The translations under genes were made by a program, and so were the position numbers. DNA of 64,000 nt from Lunularia cruciata (Eukaryota > Streptophyta > Marchantiopsida > Lunulariales > Lunulariaceae), in assembly GCA_948567375.1 (NCBI GenBank), contig OX419755.1, positions 82,168,218 through 82,232,217 on the forward strand. Reading direction: 5' to 3'. Within the stretch, counting starts at the first letter, position 1; every line of letters begins with the position of its first letter. The notes under the pieces were generated by a model. It was not told the DNA's origin. It ran no database searches and saw nothing but the letters and a program-made list of their open reading frames with translations. Shown piece by piece: positions 33,601 through 45,000 of this stretch.

Positions 33601-34420
33601 TCAACTCAGGTTGAGTCACCAAGCAATCCTCCTCTTTGCCAAGAAAACAAATTCCTCAAGTTAGGTTCTCTCCTTTGGTCAGGGCATTGGGACTAACAAC
33701 ATCATCTCTTGTCCCATCCTGGTGAAGTACTGGTTCTTCTCTATTACTTCTGCCAAGTACTAATTTTCTTGAAGTATTGGTTGTTCTCTCTTACTTCTGC
33801 CATGTATCAATTTTCTTCCTGATTTGTAACCCATTGTGAGTCCATATGAAAATGGGTCACCATTCAATGTTGCTCCTTGGGGGTAAGTAGGTTCAACCCT
33901 AAATAGTAGTGCACTGCAAAAGGTACAAAGTAGTGGGATGGCATGTCCATCTTCCAATGGCCCACCATTTTCCTCATCTTTTGGTAGAAACACCTTGCAT
34001 AATTTACACTTACTCTTGCAAACATAAGGTGGAAGAAAAATGCCTATTGCTTTGTCATGTAAGTGGTTTGCTCCAACTTCATCATAACCGTCACTACCCA
34101 ATGATACTTTGCCTGATTGAGTCTACACATGTATTTATCTTTTATCCATTCTTCTTGCAAGGTTCACAAAAGGGTGCCTTCAATCCCTCCATTTCTTTTG
34201 AAGGATCACACTTCAAATTGAAGATGATCCACGTGAGCTCTCTTGCATCACTTCCTAACGCCAGCCTCCAATCAGCTTTAGTGTATTGGGTCAGGATTTC
34301 TCTCTTCCCTACCTGACTTGGACCTTCTTCACAATTATTGGCAGCTATTTCCATCATGAACCTTGGAAAAATCAAGTTCTAGTTCCATGCAAGGAAAGCG
34401 ATTCAAAGTCAGCTCAAGAC
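33601..34420 (-). pseudogene. C: conserved N-terminal region of the LTR-encoded protein
   Basis: The frame 34,375-34,142 reads MIFPRFMMEIAANNCEEGPS, then KADWRLALGSDARELTWIIF, ending with FCEPCKK. The frame 34,101-33,760 carries CKSKCKLCKVFLPKDEENGG and IPLLCTFCSALLFRVEP, giving CxxC pairs about 25 residues apart, as in small zinc-binding folds. WNWNL-type sequence lies just before. The same block order is found in D and, diverged, in I1. I do not recognise the family. Confidence 0.6.
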
Positions 34421-35017
34421 TTCAAATTAGGCAACCATATCAATCCATCTAATTGTAGGATTTCAGGCCAAGATGGCCAAGACTTGATGTCTTCACTTCA
34501 ATGGCATTGGTGTCTCTCCTCCTCACACATAGGAATCCCAAGACTTGGCTTGTGATTCTCACATGATTCTCTAAACTACAAACTATACAATCCTCTTGAC
34601 CTAGTCTCAATCTATGCTTCTTCAAATCTCAATCATTCTTCAGTCAAAACTCAGTCAAAAATCACACCAAATGATGTTTTACTCCTATCACTTTCTTGTA
34701 TAGCCCCACATAAAGTAACCATTCACCTCAAGTATACATTCTTGGTTAGTATGGCCTGAGTCAAGGTTGCAATTAAAGATACTTGGATCAGGTGTCTCCA
34801 TCCCAATACAAAGTGTCTTCACTTTGGGTCTTCCATCCTTCCAAGTCTGATTAGAGTCTTCCTATTCTTAAATATGAAATTGACTTCTCGGGGTTGGATT
34901 GGATCTCCTACTTTGGATCTGATTGCACTAATCTTCTTTATCTAACCTCTTTTTTACTTCAAAATTCACTTTCTATCCAAAAATTATCAAAAAATAAATA
35001 AATATGTGGGTACCATA
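34421..35017 (-). repeat. C: 5' portion of the giant LTR
   Basis: About 600 bases from TATGGTACCC to the first conserved coding block. The start of this segment is closely similar to D (52,128-52,330), sharing a run around TTGGAAGGATGGAAGACCC. No gene is supported. Confidence 0.55.
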
Positions 35018-35166
35018 GGTAGCATATCTCTGATTTCTCTTGATTGTTGTCAACTCATGAGGTGTTTGAATGGCTTGTAGGTCTTTGGACAACATTCATT
35101 GCCTTGCACAAATTTATATTTTGGGCAATCCAAGGAGTGTATCCCTAGCAACAATGCCAAAAAGCA
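35018..35166 (-). other. I1 leader start
   Basis: This short stretch contains the primer-binding site and the first bases of the I1 leader, between LTR end and insertion C. No coding capacity is seen. Confidence 0.6.
35137..35159 (-). promoter_or_regulatory. I1 primer-binding site, tRNA-Asp-like
   Basis: The minus strand reads TGGCATTGTTGCTAGGGATA, close to TGGCGCCGTTGCCGGGGATA, seven bases after the LTR end TTGTCATA. It identifies the adjoining 35,167-37,385 segment as the 3' end of the I1 5' LTR and assigns the element to the tRNA-Asp-primed Tat/Athila group. Confidence 0.8.
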
Positions 35167-37385
35167 TATGACAACTTAGTGTCAATGTACTTATAGTATA
35201 GTCAATAAGAACAATTTATTCCCACAAGGATACTATTTGGAAATGCCTAAAAGTGAAGTGAAACACATACTTGTCACCAAATCTCAATTTTTTTATTATC
35301 TCTTGTCTAACCTCTTGGGTAGAAACCACTCCTAGAAGAGTGTAATGTTGCCCTTTGTGGTGCACTACAACAAAAATAAAACCACAAAGTAATCACTTTT
35401 ACTCTAAAATCTAGCCTGGATTGTGATAGATCCTTACTCCTTAAGGTGATGGTTCATCTTACTCCAAGTACCATTCTATTCCAAAGATGCAGTGCTTGCA
35501 AATACGTTCTACCTTCCTAGAAGGCACAACTTGCAAGACTAAACTTCTTGCTACTTCTTGTCTAAAAAATTTCAACTCCATGGTATTGCATGCATGGTGA
35601 GCTTCCAAATCCACTCTTTGCACAAGTTTACTCCTTCAAATCCTTCAATGCACACCCTGATCAAGGGCAAGTACCTACTTGGCACTAAGCATTGAAGACC
35701 TAATGTGAAATTTCTCACCTCTACTCTTGCTTAGACATTGAAATAGCATGTAAAATAGAGAACACATAACCCACAAAGAAGTAAGAGCAATCTTTACTTG
35801 TAATCAAAGTCTGCATTACACAAAAGGAAAAACACTCATACCAGAGGCACTTGATCTTATATATTATTTTGGCTCCAAGCCAAAGGGATCAAAATCCCAA
35901 GTAAATACTAAAAATTCTGAGTCTAAACTATCCATAACTAATCTTTCTATTCTAATCCTATCTTATCTTAATTGTCTATAGAATGATTAGGCCCCTACAC
36001 ATGTCAGCAAAGATATCAGACCCCACCTAATCTACCTTTAGTGTACAACCCCATGTACAAACCTAAGGGCACTCCTCTTCAAGTATATACAATTGTAAGT
36101 GAATTACACTTCCAAGGGCACTCATCCTCAACTCTATACCATTCTGAGTGCCACTTAACTCTAAGTGCACTTCTTTAAAATACTACAATGCTATGTGCAT
36201 GCAAGACTGGCCTACTTAGAGTGCTTGGCTAATGTACAAGCCTGAGTATATAATCCTTACTAAAGATTGCTTATCTTATTGAAAGACTTCCTTTTGGAAG
36301 AGTGCCTTGGACTAGAACTATTGGGGGTGAGGAGCTTTGTTCACATCTCAAGTATCTAATGATTTGGTTTGCCATACTTCACTAAACTTCATATCTAAAT
36401 GCTCTTGCAAGTGCAAGGACATGCTATTCATGCATTCCTCCTTATAGGCCTGATTTCGCAGGTGCTAGACATGCATCTCAAATTTGTGGGATTTGGTCCT
36501 CAAGGCCAACACTTCTCCTTCTTCCTTCAACATCTTCATGAATAGTGCTTGGGTTTGTTCTAGTTGGTTTAGTGCCTTCAGCTGATCTTCTTCTCTTTGC
36601 TTCAATTGCTTGCTCCATTTGGCCCTCTGTTTCTCGAACACTTGGAGGCTTTATGCATGCTTGGTCTTTTCTTCCTTTGCCTTCTTCGTGAGACATTCAA
36701 GTTGAGCTACTACTTCCTTTTGGTACTCATCCATCTATAGCTCCAACATTACTACTTGGTCATGCTTCTCTTGTAGTGGACTTTGATTGTTGTATACCTC
36801 ATAGCACCTATTGCAAAGTAGGTCTTTGGCTTCCTTCTTGAACTGCTCAAACTCAAGGTGGAGTGCCTTCCAATCTCCTTTAAACCTCTTGGTCTTGGAT
36901 ACTTGGATGATCTCATTTTTTCTTGGTAGTGGCACTTCTCTTCTTTAACTCTTGGTTCTCTTGCACCAAGGCACTTACCTTGAAAGCCTCTACCTTGTAC
37001 AGGTCTTTGGCCTTTGCCACCTCATCCTTGACTAAGTCCTTCTTGGCCTTTTGAGTGTAGACCTACTTGTGCATGGCCTTGATCAGCATGTTGTAGTCCA
37101 ATACATCAAGGCACTCAGCTTGGTACTACCTCCATTAGTTATAGTATAGGGCCCATTGAGTGGATGATGAAATTTGAGCCATCCTACACTTATATTGACT
37201 TGGATGTTGTAGATGCCTCCTCTAGTTTGATATGCATTTCTGATGCAATGTCAAAAAGAGAAATCACAATGTTGACCTCCTCTTCTTCTTTGGCATTATC
37301 TATGATGCAATCTTTGTCCTTTGTGCAATCATCAGCCTTTTCTTCTTCTCTCAGCCCAAGTTCATGGTCCTTTGAGCACTCAGCC
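35167..37385 (-). repeat. I1 5' LTR, downstream part (giant LTR, coding remnants)
   Basis: The end TTGTCATA and the next 400 bases align with the ends of A, B and C. Further in, minus-strand frames at 37,447-37,190 (ECSKDHELGLREEEKADD), 36,935-36,735 (RFKGDWKALHLEFEQFKKEA) and 36,696-36,478 are charged and coiled-coil-like, as in the other copies. The first frame is cut at 37,386 by G3, and an acidic frame resumes at 48,372 with EDNEADEDDEFEE. Bases 35,560-36,470 show no clear gene. Confidence 0.65.
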
Positions 37386-38497
37386 TGTGAGATGGCCTGT
37401 CTTTCACTCAAAATGAACCTCTGATGGCTATTATTGTAGCGTACCATGGACTAAGAAGGCAAGACACCCCAACTCCATCATACTTCTCTAAGGCTAACAC
37501 TCCAAGACTCAAACCATTGCTCACTAAAGAATTCAATTAGAGAGAAATAGTTTACAATGAAAGGATGATGAGGATCTCCTCACCCTTAGTTTATATACTT
37601 GTGAAATAGTTATGCACCAACATTACTAGTTATTAGAGTAACTCAAGTTACTAGGCTAAAAGTCAAATAAAGTCAAAAAAGTATAAAGGAATTCCATACT
37701 CATAGGAATATTCCCCTAAGCATATGATCTTATCTTGACTCAACTACTAAGTCAAGGATTCCTTCACATGGGCTATCCTTGGACTATAGAAGAATCCAAA
37801 ACAAAAATGCTTGTGGGTCCAAGAGTTCTCAACTCTTTCCTCAAAGCCAAACACCTAGGAATAATACCAAGTCACCACACTAGAATCAAAAATAATGATG
37901 CTCATCTTTTCCACTTCCTCTAAAGTAAGGTCCCCTCTATCTTAACTATCACTAACTTTAGCTAATCATGACTAATGTAGAATCATCTTTTATCTCTACA
38001 TAAATAATATCTCTCAAGTACTTCCTTACCCCTAGCTTATATATTTCTAAAAAAATTACACACCAAAATACTGATTACTGATTTAACTTAAGTTACTATG
38101 CTAAAAGTCAAATAAAGTTAAAAAGTCTAAAGGCATATCCAAGCACACATAGGAACAATCCTATAGGTAGGTGGTCTTATCCTCACCTACCGATTGAGTC
38201 AAGGATTCCTTCACATGGACTTTCCTTGGACTACAAAAAATTCCACACCAAGAAGGCTTGTGGACCCAAGAGTTCTCAACTCTTTGCTCAAAGTCAATAC
38301 ACTAGAAGACAAAATAGTGATGTTCACTCTTTCCACCTCCTAGAATAAGGTCACTTTTATTTTAGCTAGGACAAACTCTAGCTAATCATGACTAATGTAG
38401 AACCTTAGCTAAACTCCATGTATAGAATGTTTCTCTACTACTTGCAATACCAAACTTAATATCCCTATAGAGCATACATGCATCAATGGGTGTTACA
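37386..38497 (-). repeat. Chimeric G-family LTR (two truncated LTRs joined)
   Basis: Bases 37,386-38,022 are a G-family LTR close to the G1/G2 type. At about 38,015-38,022 the sequence switches, within AGTACTT, to a second and more diverged LTR (38,023-38,497) of the type seen at 47,671-48,371. The first lacks its start and the second lacks its end. The second has the polypurine tract GGGGGTAAA next to it on the minus strand (38,498-38,506). Confidence 0.8.
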
Positions 38498-38736
38498 TTT
38501 ACCCCCAAACCAAGATTCACTTTTTCCTTAAAGTGAAGGTCCCTTTATCTTCTATGATACAACTTCAACTTATCATGGTTAATCCTATCAAAGTGTCTTC
38601 TTCCCAACTCCTTGAGATCATAGGTGGAATTGATCCACACTTTCTCCACTATGAAAGGTCCAAATTACTTAAGCAATAACTTCTTTTGCACCGTCTTGAA
38701 TTAAATGGAATCAAACAACATAACCTAATTACCTTA

Positions 38737-39458
38737 TGTAATACCAATAACTAGACATATGATCTAGAGGTGAGATTTGGTTTGAGAAGGATATTATACA
38801 TGATGGACTAAATAGATTAGATAGAAGTATCACCAAGAGCTTACTTCTACTAATAGGTAAAAACCAAAATATGCTTGGAAACCTTAGAACCAATAGCTAG
38901 ACTTATGACCTAGAGGTGAAATTTGGTTTGGGAACATCTGGAAGGATGTTACACATGATGGACTAAGTAGATCAGATACAGGTATCACCAAAAGAACACT
39001 TCTACTAATAGGGCAAAACCAAAATATGTCTGAACTTCAAAGGCATATTTGGAGGCTTAACGGATGAATTAGGCCATAAAAATATGCAAATTCCCCCCCC
39101 CCCTCCCCATTGAGGAAAGGCTAGCATTCCTCCCCAAGGCTCGTCTTATGAGAGCTTTCCAATGGTATCTCATCCACATGATTTTGATATTCCTACAAGA
39201 AGATTCCCTAAAGATTTGCTTCAATTAAAACCTGGTTGACCAGACGGATAGGACAAGGACCGACATGTCACTCATCCAAGCAACTAATCTAAGGATGGAA
39301 CTTGCTGACAGGTCACCCATCCATGTAGCTAATCCAAGGGTGGAGCTTCCTTGGGGTGGATCTTCTTTGGCTATATAATAAAGACAATGTGCTCCTTTGG
39401 AGCATCAGAGTTTTGAGTGTGAAACTTGTGTTTTCTCTTTTGTGCTTGGAATATTACA
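38737..39458 (+). repeat. H2: solo LTR of the H family
   Basis: It starts TGTAATACC and ends GGAATATTACA, 722 bp, opposite in orientation to H1. Flanks are CCTTA (38,732-38,736) and CCTTC (39,459-39,463), a 5-bp duplication with one difference; G2 shows the uninterrupted CCTTC site. It interrupts the integrase end of G3. Confidence 0.9.
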
Positions 39459-40200
39459 CCTTCTTTGAAGGGCTCTACCTTCTTCTTGCCTTGCCTCTTT
39501 TCATAGCTCTTTTTTTGTTTCCTTTGGGCTAGCTCCACTCAAACCATAACAATTGCACTTGCTTCCTCCAATTCCATGAGATGCTCTTTCCTTGACTGCT
39601 TTGCATCACCTCCTTGAACCTTCTTCAAGTTCCTATCAATGCCTTGAAAAGTAGTAAGATCAGAGTGAATAGGTAAAGTAAACTCAATATCATATACCAA
39701 ATAAAATGGAGAATATCCAGTGGATGTCTTTATGGTTGTCCTATACTCTTTGGCATCTTTGGCCAACATCATGCACAAGATTTGATTGGTTCTCTCTGCC
39801 AAGCCATTGGAGTTTAGCTTATAGGAGGTCACTCTATGTGTTATAGAGAAAAATTATAGCATTTTGTCATGATAATTCTTGTAAAATCTCCTCTATCAAA
39901 AATCAAATCCAACAAGCACCCAAACTTAGCACCCAAATGGTGCATTCATAAAAAATACCTACCAACTTTATCTTCATTCTTATCTCTCAATGGTCTAGTC
40001 TCAACCCCCTTGGTAAGGTAATTAGTAACTACTATAATGTATTGATTTTTGCTTAGGTTTTTATTAAGAGGATCTATATACTCAATTCTCCACTTTTCAA
40101 AAGGTCCTAAGAATAGAATTGATCTTAGAGGTGGAGTAGAGGAAGACTTGCTTGCAAAACCTTAAAAGACATTACAAGTTTTGCAATAATCAAGATAAAC
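39459..40200 (-). pseudogene. G3 integrase (partial)
   Basis: The frame 39,832-39,539 reads TSYKLNSNGLAERTNQILCM, then EYRTTIKTSTGYSPFYLVYD. Between 39,840 and 40,180 weaker matches to the core are seen. About 600 bases that in G2 hold the zinc-binding domain and the end of RNase H are deleted at about 40,200-40,215. Confidence 0.8.
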
Positions 40201-41240
40201 CTTCTCTTTCCATGATTGAATAGTGTTTCTCTATTGAGACCATCTATCTACTAGCATAAGCTATTGGATGATCATGCACATCTTGGTCTAATTGACTAAG
40301 AGTGCATCATATAGTTATATTAGAGGCATTAGTATAAAGAACAAAAGGTTTACTCCAATCAGGTCAAGCAAGAATCAGAGCTATAACAAGGGATTTCTTG
40401 AGCTCATCAAAGGCTTTGAGCACATCCTTGTCCTCCAAAATCACCATGTATTCTTCATGTAAATAGTCAATGTATAAACCTTTTTAGAAAAATGAAAAAA
40501 TGAACTTCCTATAGTATCGAAGCATCCAAAAAAATTGGTATGATGTTGTCAAGCTTGAAGGGAATGGAAGTTCAAAGATTTTTCTTACCTTCTTGGGATC
40601 CACTACTATTCCATCCTTGGAAATGATATGCCTTAAAAGTATACCTTCTTCACAACCAAAGATGCACTTCTCTAGATTGAGTGATATATTTGCTTCATCC
40701 AAGGATTGTAAAACTTTGATCAATTGCTTAAAGTGCTCCTCCTTGATCCCATAGACACAAAAGTCATCAATGAAATCCCTCATAAATTTCCCAATGAAAA
40801 TTTCAAACATCTTGTTCATGAATGGTTGAAATGTAGCTAGAGCATTACCAAGCCCAAAAGACATGACTTGGAAAGTGTAAGTTCCCCAAGGTGTGGTGAG
40901 TTATTGATGCTTTGGTGCAATGTTGATTTGGTTATGTCTACTATAACCATCTACAAACTTATACCTCTCAAGACCTGCAACCTCTTCCAAAATCTCATCA
41001 ATGAATGGCAAGGAGTAGTAGTCCTTTGTGGTAACATCATTGAACTTCTTGTAATCAAAACATACATGAAGCTTGCCATTCTTCTTCTTCATAATCACAA
41101 TTGGAGACACTCATTCTGAATTCTCCATCTCAAAAGTAAACTCAACCTCCTTGGGCTGATCAATCTCCTCTTTCACAACCAAAGTTATTGGTGGGCTAAT
41201 GCAACATTGATTTTGGTAGATTGGTCTTGCATGTGACTCC
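40201..41240 (-). pseudogene. G3 RT and RNase H
   Basis: RT motifs: NAYATFQ-like block LGNALATFQPFMNKMFEIFI, then FIDDFCVYG (about 40,745-40,772) with both catalytic Asp codons, then LEKCIFGCEEGILLRHIISK. The frame 41,110-40,901 carries MKKKNGKLHVCFDYKKFNDV and SLPFIDEILEEVAG. RNase H lies at about 40,215-40,480 in broken frames with matches to G2 around the TDASN segment. It is frameshifted at several points. Confidence 0.88.
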
Positions 41241-41716
41241 ATCTCTATCTAGTGCTCTTCCAAGGTGACTTCCTTGATATCCTTGTAACTAAAAGCAAAC
41301 ACATGGATAAACTTTCAAAAATCTGCTCAAATCTTACTTTCTCCTCCTTGGTAACATTTGGACCATACTTGAGAGTAGATAGTCTCTTCTCTATCTCTAC
41401 TAGTGTCAATGGGGATTTATGAAGGTCCTCTAAAACCTTTAGCTTAGGCACCAAGTCCATACCATACAAGAGATGCACACTTGAATCAAATTTAGAGTCA
41501 TCCTCTTCTAGTGAGATCTCTTCTTCCATGCTTGTGTCCACACTTGAAGGTCCTTCTTCTAAATCTAATTCCCATAATCAAAAGATGATGTATTTAAATG
41601 TGAAAGGTGGTTGGTGTTGGTTATAATATTTATAACCCAATGGTTAAATGGCCCAATTCTCAAGTATCCTTTGTACCATTGATCAATTACTCAAGCTGCT
41701 CTCAACCATGGCCTCC
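41241..41716 (-). pseudogene. G3 acidic linker and protease end
   Basis: The frame 41,541-41,245 reads MDTSMEEEISLEEDDSKFDS and LTLVEIEKRLSTLKYGPN, equivalent to the acidic block of G1 and G2. From 41,570 to 41,716 the sequence is the end of the protease region, cut by H3. Confidence 0.75.
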
Positions 41717-42455
41717 TATAATACCAAGAGCTAGCCATATGATCCCAATGTGAAATTTAGTTTGGTAACATCTAGAATGATGCTATACAAGATGGAAAAA
41801 ATAGATCAGATAAAAGTATCACCAAAGAGTACTTCTACTAATATGGCAAAAACCAAAATAGACTTGAAAACCTTAAAACCAATAGCTAGAGATATAATTT
41901 AAAGGTGAGAATTGGTTTGATAACATCTAGAAGGATAGTACACATGCTGGACTATATAGATCAAAAAGAGGTATCATCAAAAGGGGACTTCTACTAACAG
42001 AGTAGGAACCAAAATATACCTTAAATCTTTGAAGGCACTTTTAGAGACCTAAACAGATGAATTAGGCTTTGGAAATGTGAAAACCCCCCCTCCCCCTATC
42101 AAAGGAAAGGCTAGCCTTTCATCTCCCTTGGTTTGTCTTATCAATACCTTTCCAATGGTACCTCACCCATGTGATTCTAAGATTCCTACATGAAGATTCT
42201 CTAAAAGATTCCCTCTGGTCAAAGCTTATTTGACCAACCAGATAGGATCAGAACTGACATGTCACCCATCTAATTAAGTAATCCAAGGGTGGAGCTTGCT
42301 GACATGTCACCTATCTATTTGCCTAATCCTATGGTAGAGCTTCCTTGGAGGAGATCCTCTTTGTCTATATAATAAAGAGAAGGTGCTCCTTTGCAACATC
42401 GGATGATTGAGTGTGAGATTTGTATTTCTCTCTTCCTTGTCCTCAAAGTATTACA
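41717..42455 (+). repeat. H3: solo LTR of the H family
   Basis: It starts TATAATACCAAGAGCTAGCC and ends CAAAGTATTACA, 739 bp. It is flanked by CCTCC on both sides (41,712-41,716 and 42,456-42,460), a perfect target duplication. It splits the protease region of G3. Confidence 0.93.
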
Positions 42456-42553
42456 CCTCCCAAGTAGCAAATCATAACTTGCATCCTTCAAGACTTGTGA
42501 GATTTTGAGCTCCCATAACCGATACTACCATCTTATCCATCACACCTACCAAT

Positions 42554-44510
42554 ATTCTACTTTAAGTTTCTTTCATAGGAAACACATAAGGTGCCTAGAT
42601 TCGGAGCTTACATATCAGAGATTATATGTAAATATATCTCTACTAGTCTAAGCGTGCATGTTACCCTACCATCAAAACCCTCCACTCTTGTTTCTATTAT
42701 TCCTTCTACCAAGTAAGATGTAATGGCAACCTAACATGTCATCAGTTCTAGCATTAACAAGGAGAAATATATAAAACTCCTAGAAGGAAAGAGCCTAAGC
42801 ACAATGCATGCACACAATCCAAGCCAACTTGGCATACAAACAAGCATGCAATCACGGAGAGGATCCAACCACAAGAATTCAATGACAATATTTTTGGCAA
42901 AAATCAACTTTAAAGCTTCATGCCCTATCCTCAAGCTGATTCAATCTATATCCCAAGTTTTTTTTGATATGTATTCAAATTTTCAAACCAATTTATACTC
43001 CAAGTGGAGAAATTCTATGCCTTTTTCAATGTGGAAAATTTTGTGCAACTTAGATGAGAATAACATTTTTTGTGTTGCTCTTGTCTAAATATTCTATAAT
43101 TTAATGAAAATCATATGAGATAAGCTTTCCAACGGTATGAAGCAACCCACAATCTAACCATTACAGCTCCCTTGACAAGCTCCCAAACTTGGCCACCTTT
43201 TTGTAGTTTCCACCGTAATTCTGAAATCCCTAATTGAGGGTTTGCTCTTGGTTCTTGGCAACTTTCCCCAAATTTCAGGATATACACATTATCCTCACAA
43301 GAACTCTGTCATCCTAAAATTTTCAATTATAGTCACAAAGAATGGAAGAATTGACATTCATAATTGAAGATAGAAATGCTTTACCAAGCTTATGACTCTC
43401 TTGGGATCTAGAGCCAACCAAATTTTTTAGATCAGTTGATTGTACTTTTGTCTAAATATTTGGAAAGTTTGATAGCCTAATCCAACATCAATCTCTAGAT
43501 ATGGATCAATTCTTGAGTTGGGATAACTTGTAAGCTACATAGAGCCAAGCATGCTTGATCCAAGACACTAAATTCTCTATTTGAGGGATTCATGAAACAT
43601 TTGCATAGAGTTGCAAGACCTAACCACCAATAATGTTAGAAAATATGTAAATTTTGGTTTAAATTAGCTTACATCTTTTCTAACATTATTACAATACTAA
43701 TTATGTGCACCACCAATACTAATTATGTGCACCTTAGTATGAATTATTTTCCCTTGATTCAATCTCATGCAATTTCTATCTTCAAATTATAGCCTATTAG
43801 CTCCTCTCTCCAAAAGTGGTCTCCCCTATCCTAATGCCCTCTCCTCACTCCTTTGATGGTCAAAGACCTCCAGACTTGTCCTCTTTGGACCCAATCACTT
43901 GCATTTTTGTCATTTAGTTGGTTCTCTTTTTACCAAGTGGAGCACATAACTCAACTTGAAGCCATTGAATGAGATTAATTTCTTCTCCATCTATAAGAGC
44001 ATATGGATTTCCAAGTCCTAGACATGCTCATATTTTCAGCATATGAAGAAAAATTAGATCTAGGTTTCCCATCACTAACTCCATCAATGCAATCTTGAAT
44101 TGCACTACCATCTAACCTTGAAGTTCATCACGGTATAAAATTTGAAATTTGATGAGAGAAACATTCAGGAGTGGCAGATTGGAAGCACGGGACATCTCCT
44201 ACTCAAGTGATTCCTTTGATGCACTAATGCCCATGCTCTGCTACAACTCTCACTCCTCACGTCCTCCTCTTGCTTGAGACTCTTAAAACTAAAACACATG
44301 CCCCTTTCTATCAACTCTTCACCACCTATATACATAAAAGCACTCAAAGAGGACAATACTATAATCCACATGGCCAGTCTTATACATATACATAGATTTC
44401 TTACATGGCAATAGCTCAATCATGGGATATGTTCTATAATCTACTTGAATAATGTGGAGATAAACTCTATTAAATTCCTTTTCCACTAATTACACAAATC
44501 ACAATATGAT
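42554..44510 (-). repeat. X1: about 2-kb LTR-like repeat inserted in G3 protease
   Basis: It is flanked by ACCAAT at 42,548-42,553 and 44,511-44,516 (plus strand), a 5-6 bp target duplication, and the G3 protease frame continues across it. It aligns end to end with X2 at 60,439-62,630. No open frame is shared by the two copies, so it is probably a solo LTR. The family is unknown, and the ends are not clear TG/CA. Confidence 0.75.
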
Positions 44511-45000
44511 ACCAATCAAACTTGTTGCTTATTTGCCATGCTCACTATAATTTTTGAAGATTTAGAAGGTACCATACCCAAATTTTTCATCAACTTCTCT
44601 CACATGGCATTCATTGTAGATCCTCCATCAACAAGTGTATCTTTGATGTTGTGACCATTCACCCTCAAGTCAATATTAGAGAAACAGTCACAAGCCTTCC
44701 ATGGTGTAGGTTATGAATCCACCACCCCCATTGATATTAGAGCCTTTACTTTCTTCTTCCTCTTACTCCTTGTAGAACTCAAACCACCCCTAAGCTCCTT
44801 CCTCAAGGTAGGATTTAAAGCAATCAGTTGACCCACTATGATGTTGGCCCTATGACTACCAACATCCTCCAACACATTGTAGCCCCATTGTTGCTTTGAG
44901 ATCAAGAAGTCATCCATCCCTAACTTCTTCCTTGGAGTCTCTGCTAATGGTGTTGAAGTAGTATTGTGAGTACTCCTTGTGGACGTTGGACTATCCTTGC
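44511..45000 (-). pseudogene. G3 protease and gag end
   Basis: The frame 44,917-44,711 reads MDDFLISKQQWGYNVLEDVG, then IVGQLIALNPTLRKELRGGL, equivalent to G1 26,940-27,080. Below it the region around 44,600-44,660 matches the VNGHNIKD and active-site segments. X1 cuts it at 44,510. Confidence 0.8.

Larger units (their letters stand above)
31251..35017 (-). repeat. C: solo giant LTR of the I family (3.77 kb)
   Basis: On the minus strand it starts TATGGTACCC at 35,017 and ends GGGTTGTCACA at 31,251. It is flanked by GGTAG at 31,246-31,250 and 35,018-35,022, a perfect 5-bp target duplication. Length and content parallel A. It lies between the PBS and gag of I1. It carries the fullest copy of the LTR-encoded protein. 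Confidence 0.85.
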
